A model generated the notes under the pieces. That model was not told the DNA's origin. It worked only from the letters and a program-made list of their open reading frames with translations, and ran no database searches. Positions 60,370-64,000 of a stretch of 64,000 nucleotides of DNA are shown piece by piece. Source of the stretch: Bog-473 sp036489775 (lineage in GTDB: Bacteria; Actinomycetota; Acidimicrobiia; Acidimicrobiales; RAAP-2); the NCBI GenBank assembly GCA_036489775.1, contig DASXFC010000006.1, positions 22,330-86,329 on the forward strand, in the 5' to 3' direction. Numbering within the stretch: the stretch's first letter is position 1; each line of letters begins with the position of its first letter. Position numbers and translations under genes: made by a program.

Positions 60370-61716
60370 ATGCTCGACATCGACCGCGCCTGGGAGGAAC
60401 GCGTCCTCCCCGCCCTGAGCGACTACACCCGCATCCCCTGCCTTTCCTCGGCCTTCGACACCGAATGGGAATCGCACGGCTATATCCACCAGGCCGCGCA
60501 GCTGCTGCACGACTGGGTCAAGGACCAGGACGCCGCCCTCGACGTGGAGATCGTCCAGCTCCCCGGGCGCACCCCGGTACTGCTCATCGACAACGGCGGC
60601 TCGGGCGATCCCATCCTCTGCTACGGCCACATGGACAAGCAGCCGCCGCTCGGCACCTGGCGCGACGGGCTGGCCCCGTTCGAACCGGTCCGCGAGGGTG
60701 ACCTCCTCTACGGCCGGGGCACCGCCGACGACGGCTACTCCACTTTCGCTGCAGTCACCGCGCTGCTGGCCGCCGGCGGTGGCAGCGGACGCGTCCTCGT
60801 CCTCATCGAGGCCAGCGAGGAAAGCGGCAGCCCCGACCTGGCCGCCTATGTCGAACATCTGCGCGACCGCATCGGCACGCCGCGGCTGGTCATCTGCCTC
60901 GATTCGGGTGGCCTGAGCTACGACCGCCTCTGGCTGACTTCATCGTTGCGCGGCAACTTGGTCGTCACGGTCAAGGTCGACGTGCTGACCGAGGGCATCC
61001 ACAGCGGGCAGGGTGGCGGGGTGGTTCCCTCTTCCTTCCGCATCCTGCGGCGCATCCTGAGTCGGATCGAGGATGAGACGGATGGCCGCATCCTCCTCCC
61101 CCAACTCCTCGGCAGCGGGATCCCCGATGCGTACCGGGCCAACATCGAGACCATCGCCGCGGAGTTCCCCGACTCGGTCGCCCCGGTGGTCGACGGCCTG
61201 AAGCTCCTGACCCCGGACCCGGTCGATCGGCTCATTGCCCGAACCTGGTCAGCCGCTCTCGAGGTGACCGGGGCCGCCGGCCTACCCCTCCCTCGCGACG
61301 GCGGCAACGTCCTGCGCCCCTCGACCACGCTCAAGTTCTCGCTCCGCCTGCCACCCGACGTCGACGCCGAAGCGGCGGCCGACGCGCTGATCTCGGCCAT
61401 CACGACCGACGAAGGTGCCCACATCACCATCGACCTGGAGCCCCCGGCCACGGGCTGGGTCGCCCCACCCCTCTCGGCTGACATCGCCGAGACCCTCGAC
61501 CGGGTGTCCATCGAGCGCTTCGGCAAGCCCTTCGCCATAATCGGAGAGGGCGGCACCATTCCCTTCCTGGTCAACCTCCAGAAGGGCTTCCCCGGCGTGC
61601 AATTCGTGGCGACCGGTGTGCTCGGCCCGCACTCCAACGCCCATGGCCCCAACGAGTCCCTGCACATCCCCACGGCCAAGGCCGTCACGCAGGCGGTGGC
61701 AGAACTCCTCCGCTGA
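60370..61716 (+). CDS. M20 family metallopeptidase
   Basis: 448-residue di-zinc hydrolase. Metal motif YGHMDKQPP, then YGRGTADDGYS and EASEESGSPD (catalytic acidic pair), plus GPHSNAHGPNESLHIP at the end. Dipeptidase, aminoacylase or acetylornithine deacetylase functions are possible, with the long GHMDKQP form common in dipeptidase-like members. It starts 11 bp after the SRPBCC stop. Confidence 0.9.
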   Translation: MLDIDRAWEERVLPALSDYTRIPCLSSAFDTEWESHGYIHQAAQLLHDWVKDQDAALDVEIVQLPGRTPVLLIDNGGSGDPILCYGHMDKQPPLGTWRDGLAPFEPVREGDLLYGRGTADDGYSTFAAVTALLAAGGGSGRVLVLIEASEESGSPDLAAYVEHLRDRIGTPRLVICLDSGGLSYDRLWLTSSLRGNLVVTVKVDVLTEGIHSGQGGGVVPSSFRILRRILSRIEDETDGRILLPQLLGSGIPDAYRANIETIAAEFPDSVAPVVDGLKLLTPDPVDRLIARTWSAALEVTGAAGLPLPRDGGNVLRPSTTLKFSLRLPPDVDAEAAADALISAITTDEGAHITIDLEPPATGWVAPPLSADIAETLDRVSIERFGKPFAIIGEGGTIPFLVNLQKGFPGVQFVATGVLGPHSNAHGPNESLHIPTAKAVTQAVAELLR

Positions 61717-61734
61717 CCCGTAGGTTCAGACTTC

Positions 61735-62484
61735 ATGACAGACCTCCCCCTCGCCGGCAAAGTGGCTCTGGTGACCGGCGGCAGCCGGGGCCTGGGCCGC
61801 GAAATGGTGTTGGCCTTTGCCGACGCCGGGGCCGACTGCATCATCGCCAGCCGCAAACTCGATACCTGTGAGGACGTGGCCGCCGAAGTCCGGGCCAAGG
61901 GTCGCCAGGCCCTGGCTGTCGCCTGCCACCTCGGGCACTGGGACGAGATCGAGCAACTGGTCGACACCGCGTACGGCGCCTTCGGCCATGTCGACGTCCT
62001 GGTGAACAACGCGGGCATGTCACCGCTCTACCCGTCGCTGCCCGAAGTGACCGAGGAGCTGTGGGACAAGGTGCTCAACCTCAACTTGCGTGGCCCCTTC
62101 CGCCTCACCGCGCTGGTCGGCACGAAAATGGCCGTGGGCCCATATGGTGGTTCGATCATCAACGTCTCGAGCTCCGGCTCCATCCGTCCGGCCCCGCACA
62201 TGCTCCCCTACGACTCCGCCAAAGCAGGGCTCAACACGCTGACCGAAGGATTCGCCCAGGCCTTCGGACCGACGGTGCGGGTCAACTGCATCATGGCCGG
62301 ACCATTCCTGACCGACATTTCCAAGGCGTGGGACCAGTCCATCCTCGAGAAGGGGATGCAGCGTCACGCCCTCCGGCGCGGCGGCCAGCCCCACGAGGTG
62401 GTCGGTGCCGCCCTCTATTTCGCATCCGAGGCATCGTCGTTCACTACCGGCGCCATCCTGCGCGTCGATGGAGGTATCCCATGA
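61735..62484 (+). CDS. Short-chain dehydrogenase/reductase
   Basis: 249-residue SDR with TGGSRGLGRE, NNAGMSP, SSSGS and YDSAKAGLNTL (YxxxK). Classical SDR, likely FabG-related; substrate unknown. Its stop overlaps the ATG of the Rv2466c-like gene by 4 bp, giving a coupled pair. Confidence 0.92.
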   Translation: MTDLPLAGKVALVTGGSRGLGREMVLAFADAGADCIIASRKLDTCEDVAAEVRAKGRQALAVACHLGHWDEIEQLVDTAYGAFGHVDVLVNNAGMSPLYPSLPEVTEELWDKVLNLNLRGPFRLTALVGTKMAVGPYGGSIINVSSSGSIRPAPHMLPYDSAKAGLNTLTEGFAQAFGPTVRVNCIMAGPFLTDISKAWDQSILEKGMQRHALRRGGQPHEVVGAALYFASEASSFTTGAILRVDGGIP

Positions 62485-63083
62485 CAGACAAGGCAGATTT
62501 CTGGTTCGACCCCCTGTGCCCCTGGGCCTGGATCACGTCGCGCTGGATGCTCGAGGTCGAGAAAGTCCGCGATGTCGAGACCAGCTGGCATGTCATGTCG
62601 CTGGCTGTCTTGAACTCGGGACGTGATGATCTGCCTGAGCAATACAAGGAACTGCTCAAGAAGGCGTGGGGACCGGTCCGGGTCTGCATCGCGGCGGCCG
62701 AGAAGGAGGGCGACGAAGTCCTGCTGCCGCTCTACACAGCCATGGGCAACCTGATCCACCCCGGTGGTCGCAAGGACGACGACGTCATCAAGGACGCGTT
62801 GGCCGAAGTCGGCCTGCCGGCCGAGCTGGCCGAGGCGGCCACTTCGACCGAGTATGACGATGCGCTCAAGAAGTCACACCACGCTGGTATGGACCCGGTC
62901 GGCATGGATGTCGGTACCCCGGTCATCCATGTGAAGGGCGTCGCCTTCTTCGGCCCGGTGGTCACTCCGGCCCCCAAGGGCGAGGCTGCCGGCAAGCTCT
63001 GGGACGGCTGTCTGCTGGTCGCCGGCACCGAAGGGTTCTTCGAGATCAAGCGCACCCGGGACAAGGGCCCGATCTTCGACTAG
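62481..63083 (+). CDS. Mycothiol-dependent nitroreductase Rv2466c-like DsbA-family protein
   Basis: 200-residue DsbA-fold oxidoreductase. It matches my memory of M. tuberculosis Rv2466c closely: ADFWFDPLCPWAW, HVMSLAVLN, DDLPEQYKELL, WGPVRV, YTAMGN, KSHHAGMD and VNGVAFFGPV-type segments (here VKGVAFFGPV). The active site reads C13-P-W-A16; Rv2466c has CPWC there, so the resolving Cys is replaced by Ala. Such proteins reduce nitro compounds with mycothiol. Translationally coupled to the SDR. Confidence 0.9.
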   Translation: MTDKADFWFDPLCPWAWITSRWMLEVEKVRDVETSWHVMSLAVLNSGRDDLPEQYKELLKKAWGPVRVCIAAAEKEGDEVLLPLYTAMGNLIHPGGRKDDDVIKDALAEVGLPAELAEAATSTEYDDALKKSHHAGMDPVGMDVGTPVIHVKGVAFFGPVVTPAPKGEAAGKLWDGCLLVAGTEGFFEIKRTRDKGPIFD

Positions 63084-63115
63084 ATCCCCGGCCGCGATTA
63101 CATCCTCGACCACCA

Positions 63116-63511
63116 CTACTGCAGCTCTCGTATCTGACATCGGGGCCAGGGAGCATCCGCGAGCCGCTGGTCTGCGGTAAAGAGTACGCAGTCCAGGGTC
63201 TCGGCCAGCGCCTTATAGGTAGCGTCGTGGGCAGCGACGTTTGCACGGAGCTCATAGGCACGGCGCGCCAATCGAAGGGTGGGAACCCGTTCAAAGTCGA
63301 GTTGCTCGAGGTCGCCAACCGCTTCGGCAAACCGCCGATCGTCGACCGCACCTGCGAGCCATCGCTTGCGGAGCACCGCCACTGCCTCGGCTTCAACGGG
63401 ATCGGGTGCCGTGATGTCGCTTGCGACCCGAACTTCGTGCCGTGGTCGCTGTCCGTCGGCTCCATCAGCGCCGACGACGTTCGCCAGAACCGAAGCGTCG
63501 ATGACGATCAA
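63116..63511 (-). CDS. vapC: PIN-domain ribonuclease toxin VapC
   Basis: 131-residue PIN-domain protein that would cleave RNA when free of antitoxin. N-terminal VIDASVLANVV (first acidic D5), RWLAGAVDDRRFAEAVGDL and C-terminal FTADQRLADAP (last acidic site) are typical. It starts with TTG 63511, whose bases overlap the vapB TGA (63508-63510) by TTGA, the usual vapBC spacing. The antitoxin upstream is frameshifted; see the vapB entry. Confidence 0.85.
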   Translation of the reverse strand: MIVIDASVLANVVGADGADGQRPRHEVRVASDITAPDPVEAEAVAVLRKRWLAGAVDDRRFAEAVGDLEQLDFERVPTLRLARRAYELRANVAAHDATYKALAETLDCVLFTADQRLADAPWPRCQIRELQ

Positions 63512-63740
63512 GACCGGGAGCGCTCCACAGCCACGTCCTCCACCGTCTGTTTCAGTCCGACTCGGCCGCCCTCCCGACGATCAACGTGGTCAAGCACCTC
63601 GTCGAGGCTCGGTCGCTCCGCCAGGCGGCGCAGCTCGCCCCCGAGGTACTGCTGAAGGGACTGGCCCCCTCGTTCGACCCGCCGTTGAAGCGCCCGTGTA
63701 CTTCCTCAGGCAAATCTCCTACCAGAACGTTTGACTTCAT
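63508..63740 (-). pseudogene. vapB: VapB antitoxin, interrupted by a 1-nt deletion
   Basis: The frame from ATG 63740 reads KSNVLVGDLPEEVHG, the FitA/VapB ribbon-helix-helix start, then turns to nonsense at the G run (GGG on the minus strand, CCC at 63693-63695). One frame over, the sequence continues as ALQRRVERGGQSLQQYLGG, ELRRLAERPSLDEVLDHV and DVAVERSRS, with a stop overlapping vapC exactly as expected. Restoring one G (GGGG) gives a 77-residue VapB. Either the locus lost its antitoxin recently or the base is a sequencing error in a homopolymer; a functional vapC without antitoxin would be toxic. Confidence 0.75.
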
Positions 63741-64000
63741 ATTGAAATCAAATCCTGGCCTCGGCTGTACCCTCAACCGCCGAAGGCCCAATCGCTACGT
63801 ACGGGCGACACCACACGGCATCGGGCATCTCTGAAAACGAAAACAGCTCCAGCTCCACGACGAAAACGTCTCGCCGCCTTCTCGCCGCCTGTCATGCGCG
63901 GCCCGGCCATCGTGGGCGCCGACCAACGGGGAGGCGACCCGCCCAACCGCCACCCGCTATCCGCCCGGCGGCGCCCGCCCCGCGCCTGCCTCCGAAGCAA
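63741..64000. other. Right-end region without a supported gene
   Basis: About 260 bp at the window edge. Open frames here are Arg-rich with no ribosome binding site or recognised domain. Several GAAAACG-type repeats (63835-63870) and CG-rich sequence are seen but no clear structure. The vapB promoter must lie in its left part. Confidence 0.4.

Noticed and set aside
63773..64000. Arg-rich open frame running off the right edge (minus strand)
   Set aside because: No start signal, domain or codon bias beyond GC skew; cannot be supported as a gene from this window.
1..64000. tRNA, rRNA, CRISPR array, IS element or prophage
   Set aside because: No cloverleaf-like sequence, transposase, integrase, phage structural gene or regular spaced repeat was recognised by eye; a dedicated scan (tRNAscan-SE, ISfinder, CRISPR tools) would be decisive.

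Overview
The window is one stretch of a high-GC chromosome from an actinobacterium. The family mix points there: a dcw cluster headed by mraZ, DUF3040 and DUF2510 proteins, a close relative of the mycothiol-dependent nitroreductase Rv2466c, an egtB-egtD pair, MptB-type GT-C enzymes, and many GTG/TTG starts with 4-bp ATGA/GTGA/TTGA overlaps. A deep-branching class such as Acidimicrobiia is possible, but the sequence alone does not settle it. I see no tRNA, rRNA, CRISPR array, insertion sequence or phage module. It reads as ordinary chromosome rich in small self-regulated operons.

Layout. 1-4.7 kb (minus strand): start of the division and cell-wall cluster, mraZ-rsmH-ftsL-ftsI-murE, with a four-repeat MraZ operator. 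5.0-8.4 kb (minus): lipoate-ligase-like protein, HNH protein, ROK sugar kinase, DUF3040 and LapA-type small membrane proteins. 8.5-14.2 kb: acyl-CoA synthetase with an LMW phosphatase, CapA protein, a divergent AhpD-like/HxlR pair with a palindromic operator, and a BadF/NAGK-type kinase. 14.2-18.4 kb: a DHA2 drug exporter fused to a winged-helix domain with a poly-Gly tail, a nitronate-monooxygenase-like protein, DUF1272 and DUF2510. 18.5-26.6 kb (mostly plus): unusual ferredoxin, PadR regulator with a Gly/Arg-rich N-terminus, DrrAB-type ABC exporter, kinase-fold protein, ECF sigma factor with a membrane partner, a 34-codon ORF with a strong Shine-Dalgarno, and an ABC exporter.

26.6-38.2 kb and 41.6-51.3 kb carry envelope-type membrane enzymes (GT-C proteins, a PAP2/inositol-phosphotransferase-like protein, YfhO, MptB-like, a GT2 plus a PIG-V-like mannosyltransferase). 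Among them lie egtBD (ergothioneine), a sulfatase, a DUF5937-ArsR regulator with a probably leaderless promoter, a P450 and an ALDH. 38.2-41.5 kb is a minus-strand catabolic-looking run (VOC, SnoaL, EthD-like, two SDRs). 51.3-63.1 kb holds a second nitronate monooxygenase facing a nitroreductase, two ArsR-type circuits with visible operators (one controlling SRPBCC and DUF899-DUF2182, one a small protein plus its regulator), TrmH, ArsC-like, M20 peptidase, and an SDR/Rv2466c-like operon.

The right end carries a VapBC toxin-antitoxin locus in which vapB is broken by a 1-nt deletion in a G run. The strongest candidates for something new are the small ORF before the ABC exporter at 24.56 kb, the transporter-winged-helix fusion, the four-half-site divergent operator at 55.4-55.5 kb, and the PadR/ferredoxin/ABC module. 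Function calls rest on motif recognition by eye; no database search was run.
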